From Aliiroseovarius sp. (GTDB lineage Bacteria > Pseudomonadota > Alphaproteobacteria > Rhodobacterales > Rhodobacteraceae), in NCBI RefSeq assembly GCF_030148435.1, contig NZ_JASBTN010000026.1, forward strand, positions 1 through 64,000: DNA of 64,000 nucleotides. Direction: 5' to 3'. Position numbers and translations under genes: made by a program. The first letter of the stretch is position 1. Every line of letters begins with the position of its first letter. The notes beneath the pieces were generated by a model. The model ran no database searches. It saw nothing but the letters and a program-made list of their open reading frames with translations, and had not been told where the DNA came from. Of the stretch, positions 37,849-45,801 are shown one piece after another.

Positions 37849-38214
37849 TCAGCCGATCAGGGCCTTGTAGCCGTCCAGATCCATCAGGTCTTCCAGCTGC
37901 GACAGGTCCTTGAGCTTGATCTTGTAGATCCAGGCGTCGCCCTCGGGGGCTTCGTTCAGCGCGCCGGGGGTCTCTTCCAGGGTGCCGTTCACCTCGATCA
38001 CTTCGCAATCCAGCGGGGCGTAGATTTCGGACGCCGCCTTGACGCTTTCGATCACGCCGATCTCTTCGCCCTTGTCGAATTCGTCGCCTTGGCCATGCTG
38101 TTCGACAAAGACAATCTCGCCCAGCTGGTCGGCGGCGTGCTGGGTGATGCCCAGGGTGGCGGTGTCACCTTCGACGGTGATCCATTCATGTTCTTCGGAG
38201 TAATAGGTGGTCAT
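37849..38214 (-). CDS. gcvH: Glycine cleavage system H-protein
   Basis: A 121-residue lipoyl carrier. The lipoylated Lys59 is in [17 protein letters not shown], and the N-terminus YYSEEHEWI is characteristic. It shuttles the aminomethyl group between P, T and L proteins. The 17-bp gap to gcvT and tight spacing to gcvP indicate one transcript. Confidence 0.97.
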   Translation of the reverse strand: MTTYYSEEHEWITVEGDTATLGITQHAADQLGEIVFVEQHGQGDEFDKGEEIGVIESVKAASEIYAPLDCEVIEVNGTLEETPGALNEAPEGDAWIYKIKLKDLSQLEDLMDLDGYKALIG

Positions 38215-38231
38215 GATGCTGGCTCCAGGTT

Positions 38232-39329
38232 TCAGCGTTTGTAGTTCTGTTGGACAAAGGGAAGGGCAACGATTTCAGCCGGTTGTGCCTTGCCGCGGAT
38301 GATCAGGTTTACCTTTTCGCCGGGCGCGCCGTGGCCCTTGGCGACGTAACCCATGGCGACCGGGCCACCGACGGTGGGACCGAAGCCGCCCGAGGTGATC
38401 TCGCCGATGGTGTTGCCTTCGAGGCTCTGCACCTCGACACCGTGACGGGCCGGGGCGCGGCCTTCGGGCTTGATGCCGACCAGTTTCCTGGCAGCACCCT
38501 CGGCCAGCTCCCGCTGGATACGGTCCGCGCCGGGGAAACCGCCCTCTTCCTTGCGACGCTTCTGGATTGCCCAGTTCAGCGAGGCTTCGATCGGCGAGGT
38601 GGTGGTGTCGATGTCATTGCCATAGAGGCACAGGCCCGCTTCCAGCCGCAGGCTGTCACGCGCGCCCAGACCGGCGGCCTCGCAGTCCTCGTGGGCGAGG
38701 AAGGCGCGGGACACTTCGACGGCGCGGTCCTCGGGGATGGAAATCTCATACCCGTCCTCGCCGGTGTAGCCCAGGCGCGAGATCCGGCACTCGGCGCCCA
38801 GGATCTCGGCCACCGTGGTTTCCATGAATTTCAGCTCCCGCACGGCGGGGCACAGGCTGCCCACGACCTCTTCGGCGGCGGGGCCCTGAACCGCGACCAG
38901 CGCGCGGTCGAAAATCTCGGTCACTTCTACACCGTCCAGGTTGGCCGCCATATGCGGAATGTCCTGGTGACGCATCGAAGCGTTGACGACGACAAAGAAG
39001 TGGTCCCCGGCGTTGGAAACGATCAGGTCGTCCATAATGCCGCCGTCGTCATTGGTGAAGAAACCGTAGCGCGCCTTGCCTTCCTTCAGCGTGGCATAGG
39101 CCTGCGGGCAGATCGCTTCGAGCTTCTCGCCCACGTTTTCGCCTTTCAGGATCACCTGACCCATGTGGCTGACGTCGAACAGGGCGGCTTTCTCGCGGCA
39201 CTGTTTGTGCTCGCCCATGATACCCAGCGGGTACTGGACCGGCATTTCCCAGCCGGCAAAATCCACCATTTTGCCGCCCAGTTCGACATGCAGGTCGTAA
39301 AGCGGCGTGCGTTTGGGTGTGTCGGTCAT
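38232..39329 (-). CDS. gcvT: Aminomethyltransferase, glycine cleavage T-protein
   Basis: A 365-residue T-protein that transfers the methylene unit to tetrahydrofolate, giving 5,10-methylene-THF and ammonia. It shows the N-terminal LYDLHVELGGKMVDFAGWEMPVQY, the DVSHMGQ segment and the GYTGEDGYEI motif. AGGAGG precedes the ATG. An inverted-repeat hairpin sits between it and the upstream symporter gene. Confidence 0.96.
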   Translation of the reverse strand: MTDTPKRTPLYDLHVELGGKMVDFAGWEMPVQYPLGIMGEHKQCREKAALFDVSHMGQVILKGENVGEKLEAICPQAYATLKEGKARYGFFTNDDGGIMDDLIVSNAGDHFFVVVNASMRHQDIPHMAANLDGVEVTEIFDRALVAVQGPAAEEVVGSLCPAVRELKFMETTVAEILGAECRISRLGYTGEDGYEISIPEDRAVEVSRAFLAHEDCEAAGLGARDSLRLEAGLCLYGNDIDTTTSPIEASLNWAIQKRRKEEGGFPGADRIQRELAEGAARKLVGIKPEGRAPARHGVEVQSLEGNTIGEITSGGFGPTVGGPVAMGYVAKGHGAPGEKVNLIIRGKAQPAEIVALPFVQQNYKR

Positions 39330-39374
39330 GTCGGCCTCCTGTGGCGCGATTGTAGCATTTCCTGGTCTTGGGAT

Positions 39375-39404
39375 GTCCGGGGGGCGGCCGACCGCCCCCC
39401 GGAC
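39375..39404 (-). terminator. Strong GC hairpin between symporter and gcvT
   Basis: A perfect 13-bp stem GTCCGGGGGGCGG / CCGCCCCCCGGAC with a CCGA loop lies 8 bp past the symporter stop. It lacks a T-run, so it may be a partial terminator or an mRNA stability element. I see no glycine riboswitch sequence in this 82-bp gap. Confidence 0.55.
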
Positions 39405-39411
39405 AGGTCTG

Positions 39412-40782
39412 TTATTCGGCCGCCGGGCGGTCCGGTTCGGTGGCCCCGTCCGTGGCGAAGAACTCTTTCGTCACCTTGAAGACGACCGGGCTCAGCAGCG
39501 CGAGCGCAATCAGGTTCGGAATGGCCATCATCGCGTTCAGCGTATCGGCCAGCAGCCAGATGAAGCCCAGGTTCGCGGTCGCGCCCAGCGGCACGGCCAC
39601 GCACCACAGGATGCGGAACGGCACCAGGGATTTGACGCCCAGGAAGAACTCGACGCATTTCTCGCCATAGTAGGACCAGCCCAGGATCGTGGTGAAGGCA
39701 AAGACCGACAGCGAGATGGCGATCAGGTAGCCACCAAAGCCCGGCAGGGTGGTTTCGAAAGCCAGCGAGGTCAGCGCGGCACCGCTCTCACCCGAAGTCC
39801 AGGCCCCCGAGGCGATGATCGCAAGACCGGTGATCGAGCAGACGATGATCGTGTCGATGAAGGTGCCCAGCATGGCGACCAGACCCTGGTTCACCGGACC
39901 GGCGGTTTCGGCGGCAGCGTGAGCGATGGGCGCGGAGCCCAGACCAGCTTCGTTCGAGAACACGCCACGTGCCACACCGAAACGGATCGCGGCCCAGACG
40001 GCGGCGCCCGCAAAACCACCTTCGGCGGCCGAGGGGGTGAAGGCATGGGTAAAGACCAGGTTCAGGGCGTTGCCCAGTTCGCCGGCGTTCAGCAGCAGAA
40101 CCACCAGACCGATCAGGATGTACGAGACAGCCATCAGCGGCACCAGTTTTTCAGCGACGGCACCAATGCGGGTGATACCACCCAGGACAACGCCGCCGGT
40201 CAGGACCATCAGGACCACGCCGGTGCCGATCTCCGGAATACCGAAGTTGGTGTTCAGAACGTCGGCCACACCGTTGGCCTGCACCGTGTTGCCGATACCG
40301 AAGGCGGCAATGGCACCAAAGCCCGCAAAGGCCGGGGCCAGCCAGTACCAGCCCGAACCAAGGCCGTTCTTGATATAGTACATCGGGCCGCCGACATAGT
40401 TGCCCAGCTCGTCCTGCTCGCGATATTTCACCGCACAGACGGCCTCGGCATACTTGGTGGCCATGCCGACAAGGGCGGTCATCCACATCCAGAACAAGGC
40501 ACCCGGCCCGCCCAGGAACACGGCCGTGGCGACGCCCGCGATATTGCCGGTGCCGATCGTGGCCGACAGCGAGGTCATCAGCGCCTGGAATGGCGTGATC
40601 TGGCCGTCGCCATGCGCGGTACGACCGCTCCACAACAGCGAGAACCCTTTACCGATCTTCAGGATCGGCATGAGTTTCAAGCCGATCTGAAGGAACAGCC
40701 CGACCCCCAGAATCAGGACCAACATCAATGGCCCCCAGACGATCCCGTTGATCCAGCCTACAAAATTTGACAACGCTTCCAT
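39412..40782 (-). CDS. AGCS-family Na+:alanine/glycine symporter
   Basis: A 456-residue membrane protein with about 11 helices and the AGCS signatures ATIGTGNIAGVATA, GGPGALFWMW and RGVFSNEAGLGSAPIAHAAA. It imports glycine or alanine with Na+. Its position between lipA and gcvT makes glycine the likely physiological substrate, feeding the cleavage system directly. Confidence 0.93.
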   Translation of the reverse strand: MEALSNFVGWINGIVWGPLMLVLILGVGLFLQIGLKLMPILKIGKGFSLLWSGRTAHGDGQITPFQALMTSLSATIGTGNIAGVATAVFLGGPGALFWMWMTALVGMATKYAEAVCAVKYREQDELGNYVGGPMYYIKNGLGSGWYWLAPAFAGFGAIAAFGIGNTVQANGVADVLNTNFGIPEIGTGVVLMVLTGGVVLGGITRIGAVAEKLVPLMAVSYILIGLVVLLLNAGELGNALNLVFTHAFTPSAAEGGFAGAAVWAAIRFGVARGVFSNEAGLGSAPIAHAAAETAGPVNQGLVAMLGTFIDTIIVCSITGLAIIASGAWTSGESGAALTSLAFETTLPGFGGYLIAISLSVFAFTTILGWSYYGEKCVEFFLGVKSLVPFRILWCVAVPLGATANLGFIWLLADTLNAMMAIPNLIALALLSPVVFKVTKEFFATDGATEPDRPAAE

Positions 40783-40807
40783 GGTTTCCTCCCCTTAGCG
40801 TCCTCTG

Positions 40808-41758
40808 TCAGGCCCGTGCCGCAAGCGCCGCCTGGCGGGCTTGCTTGAGGGCCGCGAAATCTTCGTCCGCGTGGAACGACGACCGCGTCAGCGGCGTGGC
40901 CGAGACACCAAGGAAGCCCTTGGCGCGCGCGGCGCGTTCCAGCGTTTCGAATTCTTCCGGGGTCCAGAACCGGTCCACCGGATGGTGTTTCGGGGTGGGC
41001 TGCAGGTACTGGCCCACGGTCAGAAAATCGACATCTGCGGCGCGCAGGTCGTCCATCACCTGGCGCACTTCCTCCATCGTTTCGCCCAGGCCGACCATCA
41101 GGCCGGATTTGGTGAACAGAGACGGGTTGGCCCGCTTGGCATCGTCCAGCAGACGCAGCGACTGATAGTAACGCGCGCCGGGCCGTACGGTCGGGTATAG
41201 ACGCGGTACGGTCTCAAGGTTGTGATTGAACACATCCGGTGCGGCCTCGAACACGGCTTCACCCGCAGAGCCCTTGCCCAGAAAGTCGGGGGTCAGCACC
41301 TCGACGGTGGTGCCCGGGTTCTGGTGGCGCACGGCGCGAATGGTCTGGGCGATGTGCTCTGCCCCACCATCAGCCAGATCGTCACGGTCCACGCTGGTGA
41401 TCACCACATGGCGCAGGCCGAGCTTATTCACCGCCTGGGCCACGCGGCCCGGTTCGAACATGTCCAGCGCATCGGGCTTGCCGGTTGTCACGTTGCAGAA
41501 GGAACAGCCCCGCGTGCAGGTCTCGCCCATGATCATCATGGTCGCGTGCTGGTGCGAGAAACACTCGCCGATGTTGGGACAGGCGGCCTCTTCGCAGACG
41601 GTCGACAGTTTTTTGTCGCGCATCAGGCGGCGGGTCTCGTAATACTCAGCCGATTCAATGCGTTTCTTGCGGATCCAGCGCGGCTTGCGGGCAATCACAC
41701 TGTCAGGCTTGTGGGCCTTTTCCGGGTGGCGCAGGCGGGGCGGGGTCTGGATGTTCAT
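40808..41758 (-). CDS. lipA: Lipoyl synthase
   Basis: A 316-residue radical-SAM enzyme inserting two sulfurs into octanoyl-lysine. The auxiliary cluster ligands are C55, C60 and C66 ([12 protein letters not shown]), the SAM cluster is C81-x3-C85-x2-C88 (CTRGCSFC), and the C-terminal RSSF serine motif is present. Here it would mature GcvH. It lies 10 bp after lpd and 25 bp before the symporter, a dedicated lipoylation gene within a glycine cluster. No lipB or lplA is nearby. Confidence 0.96.
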   Translation of the reverse strand: MNIQTPPRLRHPEKAHKPDSVIARKPRWIRKKRIESAEYYETRRLMRDKKLSTVCEEAACPNIGECFSHQHATMMIMGETCTRGCSFCNVTTGKPDALDMFEPGRVAQAVNKLGLRHVVITSVDRDDLADGGAEHIAQTIRAVRHQNPGTTVEVLTPDFLGKGSAGEAVFEAAPDVFNHNLETVPRLYPTVRPGARYYQSLRLLDDAKRANPSLFTKSGLMVGLGETMEEVRQVMDDLRAADVDFLTVGQYLQPTPKHHPVDRFWTPEEFETLERAARAKGFLGVSATPLTRSSFHADEDFAALKQARQAALAARA

Positions 41759-41768
41759 GGGCCGGGCC

Positions 41769-43145
41769 TCAGGCGTGCAGGGCGCGGTCGAGCGCGTCCA
41801 GGCAGGCTTCCTTGACCGCTTCGGCCATCGAGGGATGCGCGTGGCAGGCGGCGGCGACCTCGGTGATCGTGGCGCCCTTGGTCATGGCCAGCACCAGCTC
41901 GGAAATCAGGTCGCCCGCATGCGCGCCACAGATATGCGCGCCCAGCAGCTTGCCTTCGGGCGTGGCCAGAACCTTGACCGCACCATCGGTTTCACCCGAG
42001 GCACGAGCGCGGGAGTTGGCCATGAAAGTGAACTTGCCGGTGATATAGTCGACGCCAGCTTCCTTCAGCACCTCTTCGGTCTGCCCGACCGAAGCCACCT
42101 CGGGATCGGTATAGACCACGCCGGGCACGGTGCCGTAATCGACGTGAGCATCCAGACCGGCGAGGTGCTCGACACAGGCGACGCCATCTTCTTCGGCCTT
42201 GTGGGCCAGCATCGGACCGGGCACGCAGTCGCCAATGGCATAGATGCCGGGGACAGAGGTGCGGAAGGTTTCATCCACTTCGATGAAGCCACGGGCGTTC
42301 ACCGCAACACCCAGAGCCTCCAGCCCCAGACCGCCCAGCACCGGGCGACGGCCGATGGCGACCAGCACCTTGTCGGCCTCAAGGGTTTCTTCGGTGCCCT
42401 TGCCGACACGCTCCATGGTCAGGGTCAGGCCTGCGTCGCCCTTGGAGACCGCCTGCACCGCGCGGCCCAGCTGGAATTTCAACCCGCGCTTGGACAGGGC
42501 ACGCTGCGCCAGTTTCGCAATGTCGCCGTCAATGCCCGGCAGGATCCGGTCGAGGTATTCCACGACCGTAACCTTGGCACCCAGCCGCGACCAGACCTGG
42601 CCCAGCTCCAGCCCGATCACGCCCGCGCCGATCACCACGAGGTGCTCAGGCACCGCCTCCAGCGCCAGCGCACCGGTCGAGGACAGCACGTCCCCCTCGT
42701 CGATTTCGACACCCGGCAGCGGGGTAGGCTCGGAACCGGAGGCGATGAGGATATTGGCGGTCTCGTAGGTGGTTTCACCGACCTTGACCGCACCGGCGGA
42801 GGGAATGGTGGCCCAGCCCTCGATCAGGTCGACACCGTTTTTCTTGAACAGAAAGGCAATGCCCTTGGTCAGGTCGCCAACAACCTTGTCCTTGCGCGCC
42901 ATCATCGCACCCAGGTCGAGGCTCGCGCCCTCGACCGATACGCCATGGGCGGCCAGATGCTTCAGCTCGGCATATTTGCCCGAGGAGGTCAGCAGCGCTT
43001 TCGACGGGATGCAGCCCACGTTCAGACATGTGCCACCAAGGCTGCCGCGCCCTTCGACGCAGGCCACTTTCAACCCCAGCTGGGCCGCGCGAATGGCAGC
43101 GACATAGCCGCCGGGTCCGGCACCGATCACAATCAGGTCGTACAT
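41769..43145 (-). CDS. lpdA: Dihydrolipoyl dehydrogenase (L-protein)
   Basis: A 458-residue flavoprotein disulfide reductase. It has an FAD-binding [14 protein letters not shown], the redox pair C40/C45 ([11 protein letters not shown]), a second Rossmann [10 protein letters not shown], and the active-site His/Glu near the C-terminus ([12 protein letters not shown]). It reoxidises lipoyl-GcvH with NAD+. ATG 43145 with GAGGAGG is clear; the frame's upstream extension crosses the divergent regulator's control region. As the first gene of the block it supplies the L-protein independently of 2-oxoacid dehydrogenase complexes. Confidence 0.95.
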   Translation of the reverse strand: MYDLIVIGAGPGGYVAAIRAAQLGLKVACVEGRGSLGGTCLNVGCIPSKALLTSSGKYAELKHLAAHGVSVEGASLDLGAMMARKDKVVGDLTKGIAFLFKKNGVDLIEGWATIPSAGAVKVGETTYETANILIASGSEPTPLPGVEIDEGDVLSSTGALALEAVPEHLVVIGAGVIGLELGQVWSRLGAKVTVVEYLDRILPGIDGDIAKLAQRALSKRGLKFQLGRAVQAVSKGDAGLTLTMERVGKGTEETLEADKVLVAIGRRPVLGGLGLEALGVAVNARGFIEVDETFRTSVPGIYAIGDCVPGPMLAHKAEEDGVACVEHLAGLDAHVDYGTVPGVVYTDPEVASVGQTEEVLKEAGVDYITGKFTFMANSRARASGETDGAVKVLATPEGKLLGAHICGAHAGDLISELVLAMTKGATITEVAAACHAHPSMAEAVKEACLDALDRALHA

Positions 43146-43196
43146 GCGTTCCTCCTCTATCCCGCCACATTCCATATGTCGCATATAATGGAATAT

Positions 43197-43233
43197 GTTT
43201 CCTAAGCGGGAATTTGTGTTTCTCATAGGAAAC
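43197..43233. promoter_or_regulatory. Putative XRE-cupin operator between lpdA and its divergent regulator
   Basis: GTTTCCTA (43197-43204) and its exact reverse complement TAGGAAAC (43226-43233) form an inverted repeat about 75-90 bp from both starts. A weaker ATTCCA/TGGAAT pair lies nearer lpdA (about 43169-43194). The region is distinctly AT-rich compared with its surroundings. Confidence 0.5.
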
Positions 43234-43326
43234 TTTGAGGAAGAATGCAACATTTGTGTGCAATTGGATACTTTGACAGCCACAGGCGGCGGAATTAAGC
43301 TTCGGGAGAACAAGGGAGATTTCAGG

Positions 43327-43941
43327 ATGGAAGTCGAAATCGAAGAGCAGGCCACCCCGTCAGCAGAAGGGGGCGAGGCCCCGGATGGCGAGGTTCTGGG
43401 CCGGATGATTCGCGAGGCCCGCAAATCCAAGAACCTGACCCTGGAGGAAACCGCACAGGCCGCGGGTATCGGCCGCTCGACCCTGTCGAAAATCGAAAAC
43501 AACCAGACCCGGCCCAGTTTCGACATCATCCGACGGCTGACCCAGACCCTGGGGCTGGAAACACCACAGCTTTTCGTGCAGGCCCCGCAAAGCAACATTT
43601 CAGGCCGGCGCGACTTCACCCCGGCCGGTCAGGGCGAGGTCAAGGACACCCCCACCTATCACCACGAACTGCTGTGCAACGAACTCTCCTCCAAGCGTAT
43701 GCTGCCCTATATCTCCACCATTCGGGCACGGGATATCAGCGAGTTCGACAACTGGGTCCGCCATACGGGCGAGGAGTTCATGTTCGTCCTGTCCGGCGAG
43801 CTGGTGTTCCATTCGGAGCATTACCGCCCGCTGAAAATGCGCGTAGGTGACAGCGTCTATTATGACAGCGGCATGGGCCATTGCTGTACCACGGTCGGGG
43901 ACGAGGATGCGGTGGTTCTGTGGATCTCGCTTGATATCTGA
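43327..43941 (+). CDS. XRE-family regulator with C-terminal cupin domain
   Basis: 204 residues: an N-terminal XRE helix-turn-helix (LTLEETAQAAGIGRSTLSKIENN, about 37-59) and a C-terminal cupin_2 small-molecule domain with HTGEEFMFVLSGELVFHSEHY. Such HTH-cupin proteins often repress catabolic or transport operons until they bind a metabolite. It is divergent from lpdA, so the glycine block is the likely target. ATG 43327 follows GGGAG; the open frame extends upstream to 43195 through the operator-like repeat, which argues against the longer form. Confidence 0.87.
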   Translation: MEVEIEEQATPSAEGGEAPDGEVLGRMIREARKSKNLTLEETAQAAGIGRSTLSKIENNQTRPSFDIIRRLTQTLGLETPQLFVQAPQSNISGRRDFTPAGQGEVKDTPTYHHELLCNELSSKRMLPYISTIRARDISEFDNWVRHTGEEFMFVLSGELVFHSEHYRPLKMRVGDSVYYDSGMGHCCTTVGDEDAVVLWISLDI

Positions 43942-43966
43942 GCAAGACCTTCTGACAGAGGAGGCA

Positions 43967-43992
43967 GCGCCCTGCCGGGACTGGCAGGGCGC
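43967..43992 (+). terminator. Hairpin after XRE-cupin gene
   Basis: Perfect 10-bp stem GCGCCCTGCC / GGCAGGGCGC with 6-nt loop, 25 bp after the stop. The remaining DNA to 44224 contains no recognisable gene. Confidence 0.55.
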
Positions 43993-44224
43993 AAGGCGAA
44001 TTTAGGCTCAGTAGCTTTGGCGACCGTTACCGGCAGCGGCGCGCTACGCCCATGGCTGCCGCATTCCGTGCAACCTTCCGGACAGAGGAGCTGCCTGGAT
44101 TGTCGCACCGGGGACACAAAATTGATCGGCTGAACGGACGTTGCCTTCCGCAGAAAAGAACGTCATCGGGAAATATCTGTTTCATTTGCCCAGGGTTGCA
44201 GGTTGGTAGGGTGCCGGGCGGGCA

Positions 44225-44959
44225 TCACCAACGCGGGTCGTGCAACCCCATGTCGAAACCGCGCGGCATCAGGCCGGATTGAAACCAGGTGACGAAGGTC
44301 TCGATCGAAAAGACCGGCAGCCCGGTCATACGGCGGATGTCCCGCGCATAGGGCACCATATTGGTGCATTCCAGCACGATAGCGCCGACCTCCGGGTGGT
44401 CTGCGACCAGCTGGCGTGCCGCGTCTTCCAGATCAAGGCGGCAGGCGGCGAAGTCGATCTCGGGGGCGTCCCCCAGGATGTCACGCGTAAAACAGCGCCC
44501 CTCGTCGGTGCCGACGATCGGCGTATCCAGCGGAACCCCGGCGGCGGCCAGGTGTTCCTCGGTCAGCGTGGCCTTCGAAATGGTGATGATCCCCGCCCGC
44601 TTTCCTGCGGGCAGAAGCGTCTGGACCATGGGCACCTGCATCAGCGACGAGGTCGCGACGGGTACGCCCAGCGCTTCCTTCACCTGGTCCTGGATCAGCG
44701 CCAAAAAGCCGCAATTCGTGGTGATCCCGTCGCAGCCCATGCGCACGAGGTCGCGGCCTGCTTCGATGAAGTCATCAACCAGAAGCCGGGGGTCGGCGCG
44801 TACAACATTGTCGGGCGTCGCGCCCCGCACCACGCGGTAATGCACCGGGAAATCCCAGGTCAGCGCATTGCCGATATCGCCGGGAATGCGGGGAAATTGC
44901 GTTTCCAGCATCAGAATGCCGACCGCCGCGCCGTAGACCGTCTTGCCGCCTCTTTGCAT
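44225..44959 (-). CDS. Aspartate/glutamate racemase superfamily protein
   Basis: 244 residues with the two-cysteine active site of the Asp/Glu/hydantoin racemase superfamily: Cys83 (TTNCGFLAL) and Cys198 (LECTNMVPYA). Members racemise amino acids or hydantoins or isomerise maleate. It follows the GntR gene by about 21 bp on the same strand, in a divergent pair with a ThDP-dependent enzyme. The exact substrate cannot be assigned. Confidence 0.75.
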   Translation of the reverse strand: MQRGGKTVYGAAVGILMLETQFPRIPGDIGNALTWDFPVHYRVVRGATPDNVVRADPRLLVDDFIEAGRDLVRMGCDGITTNCGFLALIQDQVKEALGVPVATSSLMQVPMVQTLLPAGKRAGIITISKATLTEEHLAAAGVPLDTPIVGTDEGRCFTRDILGDAPEIDFAACRLDLEDAARQLVADHPEVGAIVLECTNMVPYARDIRRMTGLPVFSIETFVTWFQSGLMPRGFDMGLHDPRW

Positions 44960-44980
44960 GGGTGTCCTTTCCTGCCCGCC

Positions 44981-45670
44981 TCAGTCCACGGGAACATAGA
45001 GTTGCGAATAGGCGATGCGAACCGCCTCGGTGGCCTCTTCCTGACGTCGCGTGATATGGGCTCGCATGGCCTTGTCGGCTGCGGCGGTGTCGCGGGCCAT
45101 TAGGGCCGACAGGATTGCCCGATGTGCTTCCAACGAGTTGCCCTGCCCTCCCTCGACCCGTTCGCGCATGCGCTGAAGGTCGATCAGGCGCACATAGCGG
45201 ATGCGGTCATTGAGGTTTCGCAGCATACGCACCAGCTCACCATTTCCCGACAGGGTGATGAGGCGCATGTGGAAATCCTCGTCCATCGCCAACAGCTCAT
45301 TGGGGTCCGAACAGGCCGCATACCGTGGCTCGACCTCGTCCAGATGGCGCGCAAGATCGTCAAGCAGAGCATCGCCGACACGGCCACAGGCCAGGCGCAG
45401 CCCCTCGCATTCGATCGCCACCCGGGCCTCGTAAAGCTCAAGGATGCGTGCAGGGGTCAGAGGGCGGCAGAAGAAGCCGCGTCCGCTCTGAAAGGTCAGG
45501 AAGCCCTCGGCGGTGAGGCGATTGAGCGCCTCGCGCATCGGAGTGCGGCTGGCGCCCAGCCGGGTGGCCAGCTCGCTTTCATTGATGCGCTCGTCCGGCT
45601 TGAAGGCGAAATCCGCCGCCATCTCACGCAGCTGGCGATAAAGCCTGTCGACATTGCTTGCGGATTTCAT
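44981..45670 (-). CDS. GntR-family regulator with FCD domain
   Basis: 229 residues from ATG 45670 (MKSASNVDRLYRQLREM). The GntR HTH is INESELATRLGASRTPMREALNRL, about 26-49, followed by an all-helical FCD domain with DEDFHMRLITLSGNG, EAHRAI and MRAHI histidines for a metal-bound effector. The frame is open far upstream but overlaps the divergent enzyme gene. It sits between the racemase-like gene and the ThDP enzyme and probably controls both. Confidence 0.88.
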   Translation of the reverse strand: MKSASNVDRLYRQLREMAADFAFKPDERINESELATRLGASRTPMREALNRLTAEGFLTFQSGRGFFCRPLTPARILELYEARVAIECEGLRLACGRVGDALLDDLARHLDEVEPRYAACSDPNELLAMDEDFHMRLITLSGNGELVRMLRNLNDRIRYVRLIDLQRMRERVEGGQGNSLEAHRAILSALMARDTAAADKAMRAHITRRQEEATEAVRIAYSQLYVPVD

Positions 45671-45733
45671 GGCCGGTTTCCCTGTTTGAGTCCCGGTCAA
45701 ACTATCGGCTCTTTCTTTTGTGCGCAAGTCGTC

Positions 45734-45747
45734 ATACAAAGCTGTAT
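45734..45747. promoter_or_regulatory. Putative GntR operator
   Basis: ATACA-AAGC-TGTAT, a perfect 5-bp inverted repeat with FadR-subfamily-like ATAC/GTAT arms, lies in the 131-bp gap between the divergent GntR and ThDP-enzyme starts. Confidence 0.45.
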
Positions 45748-45801
45748 TCAATTTGGTGTGCGATTCTGCCGCGCACCGTTTCTGCGATGGGAGACACGGC
45801 G

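Noticed and set aside
39330-39411. Glycine riboswitch upstream of gcvT
   Set aside because: The gap is only 82 bp and filled mostly by a simple GC hairpin; no tandem aptamer-like sequence is present here or upstream of lpdA.
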